A stretch of DNA of 43,944 nt from Sedimentisphaerales bacterium (GCA_016931715.1 JAFGEF010000021.1:1-43944), one strand, 5' to 3'; numbered from the stretch's first letter, positions 33,206 through 42,053 are shown. The notes: generated by a model from the sequence alone, not told the origin. Numbers and translations: made by a program.

Positions 33206-34831
33206 GTGAGGGAGAATTTGCGCATAACTCTCGATAAGTTTTTCACGGTTCTGACAGGTCTGGCTGTGATGTGTATGATTGCTGCGCTGTTTGTTATACT
33301 TGGTCCCATGATTTATCGGGGTCTTGGCGCGATATTCTTCAGGGGAACTGTAGAATTCCGAAAGATGCAATTAGCAGAATTCGAACACGGCAATATAGAG
33401 AAAATAAAGCAGGAGGATATACAAACAAAACAAGCCAGGCAAGCTGTTTATAACATCATTGATAAATTCAGGAACGGAATCGATGCAGAAAAACTCACGG
33501 ACCAGGCAAAACAAATCGACAGGACTTTCGGTAAAGAGCTTCAGCTACAGGATACGGAGCGGGAACGATACCAGGAACTGCGAGGATTGAGCAGGGACAT
33601 CCGTGACAAACTCATTGAAGCATTTTCAAGTACTGATATAGAACAGATTAAGAAGCATATAGATTTTGTTTTGCGATACGAATCTGACGAACGTTTCAGG
33701 AAAACATCAGCGGCGCAATATTTCAAGCTGGCGCATGAATTTGCACAAGCTTCTGAAAAAATTGATTTTGAAAAAAAAGATCTGTATGCAGGTGAACTGA
33801 ACGAATTAGAAGATATCATTGTGAAATTATTAGGTCCTGATCCAAATGGAAATAAGCCTGTATTGGCACAGAAACGTTATGGGGCCGCAAGATGGGACCA
33901 GGCTCAGAAGCTCATGCATGAGTTATTCTGGAAAGAACAATGGATCGAGCAGGAAAATTCCAAAACGCTCGTAAGAATCGAAACTTCGCGGGCCGAGCAG
34001 TTTGCAGGAACTGAACTGGAGCCTTTGTTCGCATACATAAAAGACAATAGCAAAAAAATGCTGAATCCCCAAATCACATTTTACTGGCGATACTTTTTGG
34101 ATGATAGTACACCGGGACACTATTTCGGAGGTATCGGTCCGGAGATTTTAGGGACGCTTTTTCTAACGCTTTTGAGCATGGTTTTTGTAATCCCGTTCGG
34201 AGTCATAAGCGCAGCATATCTGACCGAATGCTCAAGCGAAGGCCCCGTCATAAGAGTTATCAGGATGTGCATCAATACTCTTGCAGGAGTACCAAGCATT
34301 GTTTTCGGCTTATTTGGTATGGCTTTTTTTGTATTGTTTTTTATTCCATTTTTTGGCGGTCCATCCCAGGGCTGCATACTTGCAGGCTCTCTTACGCTTG
34401 CTGTATTGACTTTACCTGTTATGATTCGCTCAAGTGAGGAAGCGATTCGGACAGTACCTCAGACATATAAAGAGGCTTCGCTTGCTCTTGGAGCGAGCAA
34501 GTTCGTGACCTTCGTTAAGGTAACATTGCCTGCGGCTCTTCCCGGAATTTTAACTGGTATTATCTTGAGCCTGAGCAGGGTTGCCGGAGAGACTGCTCCG
34601 ATATTATTTACAGCGGGAATTGCCATAGGTCCTGTTCCGGACTCGATTTTCCAAAAAACTCGAACGCTTTCTTATGGAAGCTGGGATATGGCTGTTTCGG
34701 ACAAGTTAGCCGCCGAAGTTCCTCATAATCAGTACGGAATGGTTGTTACACTTGTACTGCTTATATTATGTCTTAACGCCCTGGCAATCATGCTGCGTTC
34801 GAGAGTATTCAAAAAACTTAAAGGACATTGA
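33206..34831 (+). CDS. pstA: Phosphate ABC permease PstA1 with 260-residue insert
   Basis: At 541 residues this is nearly twice the usual PstA length (about 280-300). The first transmembrane helix (about 15-37) is followed by a charged, mostly helical segment at about 48-305 with heptad-like stretches (for example I-E-K-I-K-Q-E-D-I-Q-T-K-Q-A-R). The normal permease core begins at about 307 (G-G-I-G-P-E-I-L-G-T-L) with the EAA loop E-A-S-L-A-L-G-A-S-K. The insert should be extracytoplasmic, since it lies between TM1 and TM2. The start is GTG, directly after the pstC1 stop. The insert might contact PstS1, the porin or the cell wall; this is speculative. Confidence 0.92.
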   Translation: MRENLRITLDKFFTVLTGLAVMCMIAALFVILGPMIYRGLGAIFFRGTVEFRKMQLAEFEHGNIEKIKQEDIQTKQARQAVYNIIDKFRNGIDAEKLTDQAKQIDRTFGKELQLQDTERERYQELRGLSRDIRDKLIEAFSSTDIEQIKKHIDFVLRYESDERFRKTSAAQYFKLAHEFAQASEKIDFEKKDLYAGELNELEDIIVKLLGPDPNGNKPVLAQKRYGAARWDQAQKLMHELFWKEQWIEQENSKTLVRIETSRAEQFAGTELEPLFAYIKDNSKKMLNPQITFYWRYFLDDSTPGHYFGGIGPEILGTLFLTLLSMVFVIPFGVISAAYLTECSSEGPVIRVIRMCINTLAGVPSIVFGLFGMAFFVLFFIPFFGGPSQGCILAGSLTLAVLTLPVMIRSSEEAIRTVPQTYKEASLALGASKFVTFVKVTLPAALPGILTGIILSLSRVAGETAPILFTAGIAIGPVPDSIFQKTRTLSYGSWDMAVSDKLAAEVPHNQYGMVVTLVLLILCLNALAIMLRSRVFKKLKGH

Positions 34832-34862
34832 AACCTTGAAGTTGTGATAAAAGGAAATTACA

Positions 34863-35759
34863 ATGCCAAAAAGGAATAATAATGATATGGTAATATCAGT
34901 GGTTAAGTCAATAAAAGATAAGTATGATACTTCGGAATTAGAAATGATCGATATGGAAAAAATAGAACAGACGGAACCATATAACAGTACACTCCCGGAA
35001 AAAAGTCTTTCAATAATAAAAGCTGATGATTTCAGCTTTTACTATGGCTCCAAAGCCGGCGTGAAAAATATTTCGATGGAAATATACCCATTTATGGTCA
35101 CAGCGATAATCGGTCCCAGCGGGTGCGGCAAGAGCACATTTCTCAGGAGTATAAATCGAATTAACGACCTGATTCCAAATATACACGTCGAAGGAAAATT
35201 ATTTGTCAATAATCAGGATATTTACTCCAGGCAAATTAACCTGGTCAATCTTCGACAGCAGGTTGGAATGGTTTTTCAAAAGCCGAATCCCTTCCCGAAA
35301 AGTATTTTCGATAATGTCGCTTATGGCCCCAGGCTTCAGGGAATAAAAAAACGAAGTGTTCTCCAGCAAACAGTCGAAGAAAGCCTCCAGTCCGCTGCTT
35401 TGTGGGATGAGGTAAAAGACGACCTCAAGAAATCCGCATTGGCGCTTTCCGGCGGCCAGCAGCAGAGATTGTGTATCGCAAGAGCATTATCGACCAGGCC
35501 GAAGGTGCTTTTAATGGATGAGCCATGCTCGGCGCTGGATCCTATTGCGACAAGTAAAATTGAAGATTTGATTGAAACGCTTAAAAACGATTATACAATC
35601 GTTATTGTTACACATAATATGCAGCAGGCGGCACGTGTGAGTGAAATGGCTGCATTTTTCTGTCTTGGCGAGCTGATTGAATATGACCTTACAACGAAAA
35701 TTTTCAGTAATCCGTCAAATAAGCAGACTGAAGATTATGTTACTGGAAGATTCGGATAG
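34863..35759 (+). CDS. pstB: Phosphate import ATPase PstB1
   Basis: A 298-residue ABC ATPase with every canonical motif: Walker A at 84-92 (G-P-S-G-C-G-K-S-T), Q-loop Q139, signature L-S-G-G-Q at 195-199, Walker B with D219-E220 and H-loop H251. The N terminus carries about 45 extra charged residues before the usual start of PstB. As a homodimer it should power PstC1-PstA1. It ends the first pst operon; an AT-rich inverted repeat follows it. It is the reference against which the changes in PstB2 and PstB3 stand out. Confidence 0.95.
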   Translation: MPKRNNNDMVISVVKSIKDKYDTSELEMIDMEKIEQTEPYNSTLPEKSLSIIKADDFSFYYGSKAGVKNISMEIYPFMVTAIIGPSGCGKSTFLRSINRINDLIPNIHVEGKLFVNNQDIYSRQINLVNLRQQVGMVFQKPNPFPKSIFDNVAYGPRLQGIKKRSVLQQTVEESLQSAALWDEVKDDLKKSALALSGGQQQRLCIARALSTRPKVLLMDEPCSALDPIATSKIEDLIETLKNDYTIVIVTHNMQQAARVSEMAAFFCLGELIEYDLTTKIFSNPSNKQTEDYVTGRFG

Positions 35760-35773
35760 ATGAGCGAGCAAAA

Positions 35774-35810
35774 AGAAAAGAAAAAATTCATTTCATAATT
35801 TTTTCTTTCT
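35774..35810 (+). terminator. Possible weak terminator after pstB1
   Basis: An AT-rich inverted repeat, AGAAAAGAAAAAATT (35774-35788) against AATTTTTTCTTTCT (35797-35810), has one bulge and ends in a T-rich arm. The stem has few G-C pairs, so termination would be weak. Confidence 0.3.
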
Positions 35811-35885
35811 AAACATAACATATTACTTATTAAAGAGTTATGCAAATAATATATGCCTACTCTCATTTTTGCAAAACTCTTATTG

Positions 35886-35949
35886 CTAACATACTTCTAA
35901 CGCAAAATTAACACAATCTTAACAATTGAATATGGCGTTGTGTTAGAAT
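35886..35949 (+). promoter_or_regulatory. Pho box and -10 of pstS2
   Basis: Four heptamers recur exactly every 11 bp: CTAACAT (35886), CTAACGC (35897), TTAACAC (35908) and TTAACAA (35919). TAGAAT at 35944-35949 is the best -10 candidate. This is the clearest of the four boxes. The -10 overlaps the first ATG of the longest reading frame (35948), so translation must start further downstream. Confidence 0.7.
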
Positions 35950-36010
35950 GACAATAATGGTTTCAGGTCATGAATATTCGATTTTCTTTTCTGTCTGTGG
36001 GAAAGCGGCC

Positions 36011-36826
36011 GTGTATCAGCCGCAGCACAGGTCGATTGGTTTTCTATTACTCTTTGTTTTCCTGATTTTCTTTGCAGGATGCAAAGATTCCAGTGACCGT
36101 CCGGTTAATGTGATTGGCTCTACATCTATTCAGCCTTTTGCCGAGCTGCTTGCTGAAGAGTTCCTGAAAATTAATCCTGACGAAACAATAGATGTTCAGG
36201 GCGGCGGTTCGACTGCGGGCATACAGGCGATTGCCAATGAAATTGCTGATATCGGAATGTGTTCACGAACATTGAAAGAAGAAGAAAATTCTGTTGACAC
36301 AGCCATTGAGATTGCGCGTGACGGCCTTGCGGTAGTCGTTCACAAATCCAATCCGGTGAACGATTTGACTATTGAACAGATTCAAATGCTCTTTTCGGGA
36401 CAAATACAAAACTGGAAAAGTCTTGGCGGCAATGATATGCCTGTCAGGCTGATTATGCGAGAAGAAGGCTCAGGTACCCGTGAAGCTTTCATCAAGCTCG
36501 TGATGGACAAAAAAATAGTCTCGCGCAAAGCCCTTGTCCAGGAATCCAACGGCGCAGTCAAAGAATTAGTAAGGCTCGATCCCGCGGCGGTAGGATACAT
36601 GTCGCTTGGTCTGGTCGGAGAAGAATTAAAATCGCTGCACGTAAATGGAGTCGAACCTTTAGCGGAACAGGTTAAATCGGGCAAATATAAATTGTCGAGA
36701 CCTTTTCTTTTTGTCCTGAAGACAAACTCGCAGCTCAGGCCGCAGGCGCAGGAATTTATCGATTTTGTTTTGTCTGACTTGGGACAAAAGATACTCGAAT
36801 CAGAAGGATTAATTCGCGTAAAATGA
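36011..36826 (+). CDS. pstS: Lipoprotein phosphate-binding protein PstS2
   Basis: A phosphate-binding protein of about 271 residues, with I-G-S-T-S-I-Q-P-F, G-G-G-S-T-A-G and R-E-E-G-S-G-T-R-E as ligand loops. The signal peptide ends in a lipobox F-A-G-C, so it is a membrane-anchored lipoprotein. The reading frame is open from an ATG at 35948, but that overlaps the predicted -10. I prefer the GTG at 36011, with GGGAAAG upstream, which puts Cys at residue 24, normal for a lipoprotein. It is separated from pstC2 by 163 bp with repeat hairpins, so it may be partly transcribed alone. Confidence 0.9.
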   Translation: MYQPQHRSIGFLLLFVFLIFFAGCKDSSDRPVNVIGSTSIQPFAELLAEEFLKINPDETIDVQGGGSTAGIQAIANEIADIGMCSRTLKEEENSVDTAIEIARDGLAVVVHKSNPVNDLTIEQIQMLFSGQIQNWKSLGGNDMPVRLIMREEGSGTREAFIKLVMDKKIVSRKALVQESNGAVKELVRLDPAAVGYMSLGLVGEELKSLHVNGVEPLAEQVKSGKYKLSRPFLFVLKTNSQLRPQAQEFIDFVLSDLGQKILESEGLIRVK

Positions 36827-36856
36827 AAAATATCAGACACAGATTAACACCAAAAA

Positions 36857-36910
36857 CGTGTCGCGGGCATCTTGTCCGCGTTTTGTTTAACCGAGGGCGA
36901 GACGCCATCG
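36857..36910. repeat. Dispersed CGCGGGC repeat, copy 2, with second hairpin
   Basis: Bases 36857-36884 are the reverse complement of the repeat at 6205-6231 with only minor changes. A second GC-rich hairpin follows: CGAGGGCG (36892-36899) against CGCCATCG (36903-36910), one mismatch, 3-nt loop. Together they fill the pstS2-pstC2 gap and may act as an mRNA-stabilising or attenuating structure. Confidence 0.6.
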
Positions 36911-36989
36911 ACACTAATTGCCTTTGGCAAACACAGATTTAAAACTAAAAATTATAACAGTGTTAATCAGTGTCAAGAATAGTCTTTAA

Positions 36990-37850
36990 ATGAAGCAGGA
37001 TAAAATAATACAAATTGCGTTAACCATCGTAGCTTTATCGGCTATTTCAAGTCTGGTGCTCATTACGGTTTTTGTTTTCAAAGAAGGCCTTCCGATTATT
37101 CTGCGAGTCGGCGCGAAAGATTTTTTCCTTTCCGGCGACTGGTATCCCGGTGAAGGTAAATTCGGCATAATGAATATGATAATCGGGTCGCTTGCGGTTA
37201 CGGCGGGAGCCATCATAATCGGCGCGGTATTCGGTCTCGGCTGTGCTGTTGTCCTGACTCAATTTGCACCTCGCCAGTTGGTTGTTATATTAAAACCGGC
37301 AATAGAAGTTCTGGCTGGAATTCCATCGGTAGTGTATGGATTCATCGGTGTAGTTGTACTTGTGCCGCTTGTTCGTGAGTATCTCGGCGGACCGGGTTTA
37401 TCGATACTTACCTCATCGATTGTTCTTGGCATAATGGTATTGCCAACGATTACGAGCATTTCTGTTGATGTCATCCAGGCGGTACCGAAGTCATATCGTG
37501 ACGGCGCGATAGCGCTGGGAGCCACACGCTGGCAGACGACTCACATGGTCATTTTGAAAGCTGCAAAATCCGGCATTCTCGCGGCATTTATACTCGGAAT
37601 GGGACGGGCAATCGGCGAAACGATGGCGGTTATTATGGTTGCGGGCAATGCGCTGGAACTGCCGCACAGCATTTTGGATCCTGTGCGAACTCTTACCAGC
37701 AACATAGCGCTTGAGATGGGTTACGCCGCGGGAGAACATCGCCAGGCGCTTTTTGCAACAGGTGTCACTCTATTTGTTATTATTATGATATTGAACACAA
37801 TAGCTTTGACTATATCACGAAGAAGTGCAGGAAAGGCGGCGAAAAAATGA
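36990..37850 (+). CDS. pstC: Phosphate ABC transporter permease PstC2
   Basis: A 286-residue permease with about six transmembrane helices. P-S-V-V-Y-G-F-I is the PstC-type middle motif, and the EAA loop reads D-G-A-I-A-L-G-A-T-R-W-Q-T. G-E-T-M-A-V-I-M-V-A-G-N follows, as in PstC. It lacks the long N-terminal extension of PstC1. It overlaps pstA2 by 4 nt. No clear Shine-Dalgarno precedes the ATG. Its cytosolic EAA loop would contact one of the two ATPases PstB2 or PstB3. Confidence 0.94.
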   Translation: MKQDKIIQIALTIVALSAISSLVLITVFVFKEGLPIILRVGAKDFFLSGDWYPGEGKFGIMNMIIGSLAVTAGAIIIGAVFGLGCAVVLTQFAPRQLVVILKPAIEVLAGIPSVVYGFIGVVVLVPLVREYLGGPGLSILTSSIVLGIMVLPTITSISVDVIQAVPKSYRDGAIALGATRWQTTHMVILKAAKSGILAAFILGMGRAIGETMAVIMVAGNALELPHSILDPVRTLTSNIALEMGYAAGEHRQALFATGVTLFVIIMILNTIALTISRRSAGKAAKK

Positions 37851-38683
37851 AAATTACTCCTGCGGCATCACAGAGATTTGTCGTTGCTTTCTTATGGCTG
37901 ATAACCTCAATTACGCTTCTCGTTTTGCTTTTTATCATCGGATATATCCTTGTACACGGACTTGGTCATATAAACTGGTCTTTCCTGACCGAATCATCTC
38001 GAAGAATGGGACGCGAAGGCGGCATTTTCCCGATGATTGTGGGAACAATTTTAGTTACGGGCCTTGCCGTAATAATAGCAGCGCCTGTCGGGGTGCTTAC
38101 CACGATTTATCTGACAGAATATACTCGTGAAGGTAAATTGACTTCTATCATCCGTTTCGGAACTGATTGTCTTGCTGCTATTCCGTCTATTATTTTCGGC
38201 TTGTTTGGCTTTGTCTTTTTCGTTGTAGTTCTGCGTATGGGATTCTCCATAATATCAGGAGCGCTCACGCTTGCAATTATGGTGCTTCCGACAATTATAC
38301 GAACAAGCGAAGAAGCGATTCGTGCCGTACCAAAATCGTATCGCGAAGTAAGTTACGGCCTTGGCAGCACACGATGGCAGATGGTGACGAAAGTCGTATT
38401 GAAATCCGCTTTGCCGGGCATAGGTACGGGAATAGTTCTTTCCATAGGCAGATGCATCAGCGAGACTGCTGCGGTAATGCTGACCGCAGGCTCGGCTTTG
38501 AGAATGCCGGACTCGCCGTTTGCATCGGTAAGGACTTTGTCGCTTCATTTTTATATTCTTTCACGTGAAGGAATTTCGATGGAAAACGCATATGCGACAG
38601 CTTCGGTTCTTATTATTACGATACTGGTAATTAATGTAATAGCATATCTGCTGATGCGCAGGCTTGCTGCAAAGGTAAGATGA
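37847..38683 (+). CDS. pstA: Phosphate ABC transporter permease PstA2
   Basis: A 278-residue permease of normal PstA length, without the big insert seen in PstA1. It shows P-S-I-I-F-G-L-F-G, the EAA loop E-V-S-Y-G-L-G-S-T-R-W-Q-M and G-R-C-I-S-E-T-A-A-V-M-L-T-A-G, and ends in a basic cytosolic tail. Both neighbours overlap it by 4 nt (pstC2 upstream, pstB2 downstream), indicating tight translational coupling and fixed stoichiometry. With PstC2 it makes the channel of the second Pst system. Confidence 0.94.
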   Translation: MKITPAASQRFVVAFLWLITSITLLVLLFIIGYILVHGLGHINWSFLTESSRRMGREGGIFPMIVGTILVTGLAVIIAAPVGVLTTIYLTEYTREGKLTSIIRFGTDCLAAIPSIIFGLFGFVFFVVVLRMGFSIISGALTLAIMVLPTIIRTSEEAIRAVPKSYREVSYGLGSTRWQMVTKVVLKSALPGIGTGIVLSIGRCISETAAVMLTAGSALRMPDSPFASVRTLSLHFYILSREGISMENAYATASVLIITILVINVIAYLLMRRLAAKVR

Positions 38684-39444
38684 TGAGTGATAACGCAAAA
38701 ATAATCGTTGATAAATTCTCGGCCTTTTACAATCAGGCAGAAGTCCTCAGGCAAATCGAGCTTTCCATATATAGTAAAGAACGTCTTGCAATAATAGGAC
38801 CTGCCAACAGCGGCAAATCGACTTTTCTGCGAAGCCTGAATCGTCTTAATGACCTGCATTTTCATTTTTCACATTCAGGCAAAATTATTTTTGATGAAAA
38901 AGATATTTATGACAATACCGTTGATGTTCCGTCTCTTCGCCGGCGTATCGGAATGGTTTATGCCGTACCGGCGCCGCTGCCATGCTCAATTTATGACAAC
39001 GTGGCATACGGGCCGAAAGTATCAGGAATCAAATCTCGCTCGAAGCTTGACGAACTTGTCGAGTTCGGTCTGAAAAAGGCTGTTCTCTGGGATGAAGTAA
39101 AAGACAGACTGAAGGAGCCTGCGATGAATCTTTCAGGCGGCCAGCAGCAGCGAATGTGCCTTGCGAGAGTGCTTGCATTGCAGCCTGAAGTGCTTCTTCT
39201 CGACGAACCTTGCTCGGGACTTGATCCTATTTCCACCGCAAAGATCGAGGATGCCATGCTCGAACTTAAATCCAGCTATGCTGTTGTACTGGTAACAAAC
39301 AATACCAAACAGGCCGCGAGAGCTTCCGACAGGACAGCTTTCTTCCTTATGGGACAATTAATCGAGCTCAGCCGGACAGATGAATTATTTACGAATCCGG
39401 CAGATGAAAGAACAGAAGCGTATATAACCGGGCAATTCGGGTAA
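38680..39444 (+). CDS. pstB: PstB2, ATPase with lost Q-loop and H-loop residues
   Basis: A 254-residue PstB homologue. Walker A (G-P-A-N-S-G-K-S-T at 40-48), signature L-S-G-G-Q (151-155) and Walker B with catalytic Glu (D175-E176) are intact. The Q-loop, normally M-V-F-Q-R-P-N-P, reads M-V-Y-A-V-P-A-P, so the Gln is Ala95. The H-loop, normally V-T-H-N-M, reads V-T-N-N-T, so the His is Asn207. An ATP site built from its own Walker A should be hydrolytically poor, while its intact signature can serve the partner subunit. It overlaps pstA2 by 4 nt and is followed at once by pstB3. The changes are positional and specific, not general decay. Confidence 0.93.
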   Translation: MMSDNAKIIVDKFSAFYNQAEVLRQIELSIYSKERLAIIGPANSGKSTFLRSLNRLNDLHFHFSHSGKIIFDEKDIYDNTVDVPSLRRRIGMVYAVPAPLPCSIYDNVAYGPKVSGIKSRSKLDELVEFGLKKAVLWDEVKDRLKEPAMNLSGGQQQRMCLARVLALQPEVLLLDEPCSGLDPISTAKIEDAMLELKSSYAVVLVTNNTKQAARASDRTAFFLMGQLIELSRTDELFTNPADERTEAYITGQFG

Positions 39445-39451
39445 AGTGTAT

Positions 39452-40207
39452 ATGGATAGTAAAATAGAAGTAAGAAATCTGAATCTTTATTACGACACCT
39501 TTCATGCGGTCAAAGATGTCACTATGTCCGTAAAGCCGCAATCTATTACTGCGATAATCGGTCCTTCAGGCTGCGGAAAGTCCACTTTGTTGCGTTGTTT
39601 TAACCGGATGAACGACCTGGTCGAAGGCTCAAGAATCAGCGGGCAAATTCTTTTCAACGGCCAGGATATTTATAATTCGTCTATGGACCTTACTCAATTG
39701 CGCCGCAAAGTCGGGATGGTTTTTCAAAGGCCTAATCCATTCCCGCTGTCTGTTTTCGAGAATGTTGCTTTCGGTCGCAGAGTTCACGGCCTGCCGAAGG
39801 GCAGCGAAACACAAATGGCCGTCGAGAAAAGTCTTTGTGCGACAGGTCTTTGGGATGAACTCAAGGACAAACTTAATATGTCAGCGTTAAGTCTTTCCGC
39901 AGAACAGCAGCAGCGATTGTGCATATCAAGACTTCTGGCAATCGAGCCTGAAGTGCTTCTGATGGATGAACCATGCTCTGCACTGGACCCCATTGCTACC
40001 GGTAATATTGAAGATTTAATGAAAGAGCTGGCGATAAACTATACTATAGTTATCGTTACTCATAATATGCAGCAGGCCGCAAGAGTAAGCGAACAAACGG
40101 CTCTTTTCTGGCTTGGTGAACTCGTGGAATATGATTCTACTGTCAGGATTTTTGAAAATCCGAGTAAGAAACAAACTGAAGATTATGTTACAGGAAGGTT
40201 CGGATAA
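39452..40207 (+). CDS. pstB: PstB3, ATPase with degenerate signature motif
   Basis: A PstB homologue of about 251 residues (253 if the in-frame GTG at 39446 is used; numbering here uses that longer form). Walker A (G-P-S-G-C-G-K-S-T at 39-47), Q-loop Q94, D174-E175 and H206 are canonical. The ABC signature is L-S-A-E-Q (150-154) instead of L-S-G-G-Q, so the partner's ATP would meet a degenerate signature. It follows pstB2 by 1-7 nt. Together the pair can form one normal ATP site and one degenerate site. It is otherwise very similar to PstB1, suggesting duplication followed by specialisation. Confidence 0.93.
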   Translation: MDSKIEVRNLNLYYDTFHAVKDVTMSVKPQSITAIIGPSGCGKSTLLRCFNRMNDLVEGSRISGQILFNGQDIYNSSMDLTQLRRKVGMVFQRPNPFPLSVFENVAFGRRVHGLPKGSETQMAVEKSLCATGLWDELKDKLNMSALSLSAEQQQRLCISRLLAIEPEVLLMDEPCSALDPIATGNIEDLMKELAINYTIVIVTHNMQQAARVSEQTALFWLGELVEYDSTVRIFENPSKKQTEDYVTGRFG

Positions 40208-40252
40208 TAAGAAATATAAAACAAACTTTGATCCTTATGAAAGGAATTCTAT

Positions 40253-40960
40253 ATGCCTATGCACTTACAACGAGAAATTGAGAACCTGAAAACAGAAATC
40301 CTGACACTTGGCGCTATTGTTGAGCAGAGAGTTCGGGAATCGATTCTGGCAATTGAGAAACACGATGAATCGCTCGCAAAAAAAATTATCGATAAAGACA
40401 TAGAAATTGACCGCAAGGAAGTCGAGATAGAAGAAACCTGCCTGAAGATACTTGCTCTTCATCAGCCGGTGGCAATAGACCTTAGATTTATTATTGCTGT
40501 TCTTAAAATAAATAATGATCTCGAACGTATCGGCGATTTAGCGGTTAATATTGCCGAACGAGGTGCGTTTCTCTGCACTCAGCCTCCTGTTTATGGTGCG
40601 TTTAATTTCATCGACATGGCCGCGAAAGCGCAGAAAATGCTCAAGCAGAGCCTTGATGCACTAGTCAACCTCAGCGCTGAGACAGCACGTGATGTATGCA
40701 CTGCTGACGATGAAATTGATGCGATGAACCGACAGGTGTATATTCTGATCCAGAACATGATTCATACGAATCCCGACCAGACCGAGTGTCTTGTACATTT
40801 ATTGTCTGTTTCTCGACATTTGGAAAGAATTGCAGACCACGCAACGAATATTGCTGAAGATGTTCTCTATATGGTCGAAGGTGAAATTGTGCGACACAAA
40901 ACGGAAAAGTACCAGGCGAACCTGACTAAAAATAAATTGAAGAAGAATAAAAAAAGTTGA
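40253..40960 (+). CDS. phoU: Phosphate signalling protein PhoU
   Basis: A 235-residue PhoU with two three-helix repeats. The metal-binding motifs are N-D-L-E-R-I-G-D-L-A-V-N-I-A-E at 88-102 and R-H-L-E-R-I-A-D-H-A-T-N-I-A-E at 188-202. A Lys-rich tail of about 15 residues ends the protein. PhoU links the Pst transporter with PhoR, keeping it in the phosphatase state when phosphate is plentiful. AAAGGAA lies upstream of the ATG. It ends the second pst operon, 45 nt after pstB3, and is convergent with the next gene, 18 nt away. Confidence 0.96.
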   Translation: MPMHLQREIENLKTEILTLGAIVEQRVRESILAIEKHDESLAKKIIDKDIEIDRKEVEIEETCLKILALHQPVAIDLRFIIAVLKINNDLERIGDLAVNIAERGAFLCTQPPVYGAFNFIDMAAKAQKMLKQSLDALVNLSAETARDVCTADDEIDAMNRQVYILIQNMIHTNPDQTECLVHLLSVSRHLERIADHATNIAEDVLYMVEGEIVRHKTEKYQANLTKNKLKKNKKS

Positions 40961-40978
40961 AAAAAAGAATAATCAGTT

Positions 40979-41614
40979 TCAAACCGCCGCAGGTGCGTTA
41001 GCATCAGTCGGCTTTGAAGTTTCTTCTTCATTCCAAATCCGGATTTCGGTAATTTCCACCTCTGTTTTGATTTCGCTGAAATTCGGGATAGTGAAGGCTT
41101 TTGTGCCTGGTATGGAAAAATTGCGTTTGGAATTCGGCATGAGCGGCCCGGGCCAGTTATTTTTACCCGCAACAGGTGTCACTACCCACTCGTTCAATTC
41201 AGTAAGAATGTCATTATTGCCGTCAAAAATAACAATACGAAGTGACATCAGTGACACAACTTTCGCGCCTTTGTTTATTATTGTAACTGATGCGCCCAAG
41301 ATTCCGGCATTCTTCGGTGACAAAACAGGCTTGGCTGAAATCTCAATCTGGTCACGATATTGAGGAACACGGCTGTTATCGAGAATATCGGCAGCAAACG
41401 GCGGAAGAGATTCCCTGATTGCAGGCAGACCATGAATCGTGCTCTGAGCCAGAGAAATAATCTCTTCGGATTTTTCGCCCGCAATATTCATACCGTAGAT
41501 AATGATTACAGTCCCGCAGATTATTAAAGTGATAACAATCATGCACAACCCGGATACGAGACTTGAAAAAAAAGTGTGTTGTCTGTATGTGACTTTTGGA
41601 TATTCAGCTCTCAT
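40979..41614 (-). CDS. Membrane-anchored protein with FxLYD-like domain
   Basis: A 211-residue protein I do not recognise firmly. One transmembrane helix lies at about 20-42 (L-C-M-I-V-I-T-L-I-I-C-G-T-V-I-I-I-Y), then a helical linker, then an extracytoplasmic beta domain at about 85-195 (A-S-V-T-I-I-N-K-G-A-K-V-V-S-L-M-S-L-R-I-V-I-F-D). That domain resembles FxLYD/DUF3426-type Ig-like folds. The C terminus is Ala/Pro/Thr-rich. It has its own promoter region in the 545-bp gap upstream and is convergent with phoU. No phosphate-related motif is seen. Confidence 0.6.
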   Translation of the reverse strand: MRAEYPKVTYRQHTFFSSLVSGLCMIVITLIICGTVIIIYGMNIAGEKSEEIISLAQSTIHGLPAIRESLPPFAADILDNSRVPQYRDQIEISAKPVLSPKNAGILGASVTIINKGAKVVSLMSLRIVIFDGNNDILTELNEWVVTPVAGKNNWPGPLMPNSKRNFSIPGTKAFTIPNFSEIKTEVEITEIRIWNEEETSKPTDANAPAAV

Positions 41615-42002
41615 TTTCGCACTCCCAATTTATTGTTTTCAAATTGTTCAACTTGTACACAATAAAACAGCAATATTTTGATGATTATTATGTACAATAT
41701 GAAGGTTATTTATCAAGAAAAAAAATATGAAATAGAGCGGAAATATTTTAATGCGAAGATGCAATCTGTCTAAATTGTATAATTTGCCCAAACTGCCGCC
41801 ACAATGAGAAGATACCATTATTTAATATTCAAATTCAAAAATAAGGATAGAAAAGATATTCTCCGCTGCAAAATTGGAACATTAAGCCTGTATATAATAT
41901 AGGCAATATAAATAATACAGGGCTTGTTTGGTCTAAAGAATATAAACTCTTATACCGATAAAAAGTATGATTCTTTTACAAACTGTTTATTGGCGGAGGT
42001 AT

Positions 42003-42053
42003 ATGAGACCTTGTATCGTTTTCTACAAAAGGTTTGGCAGCTGCCTGTATTGA
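42003..42053 (+). other. Possible 16-codon leader peptide
   Basis: ATG at 42003 opens a 16-codon frame (M-R-P-C-I-V-F-Y-K-R-F-G-S-C-L-Y) ending at TGA 42051. GCGGAGGT stands just upstream, the strongest Shine-Dalgarno-like sequence in the gap, though only about 2 nt from the ATG. Its end overlaps the first arm of the hairpin at 42049-42099. It may be a translated leader, or chance. Confidence 0.25.

Noticed and set aside
38680..39444. PstB2 as a decaying pseudogene
   Set aside because: The frame is intact, Walker A, signature and Walker B are kept, and the lost residues are exactly complementary to those lost in PstB3, which points to specialisation.
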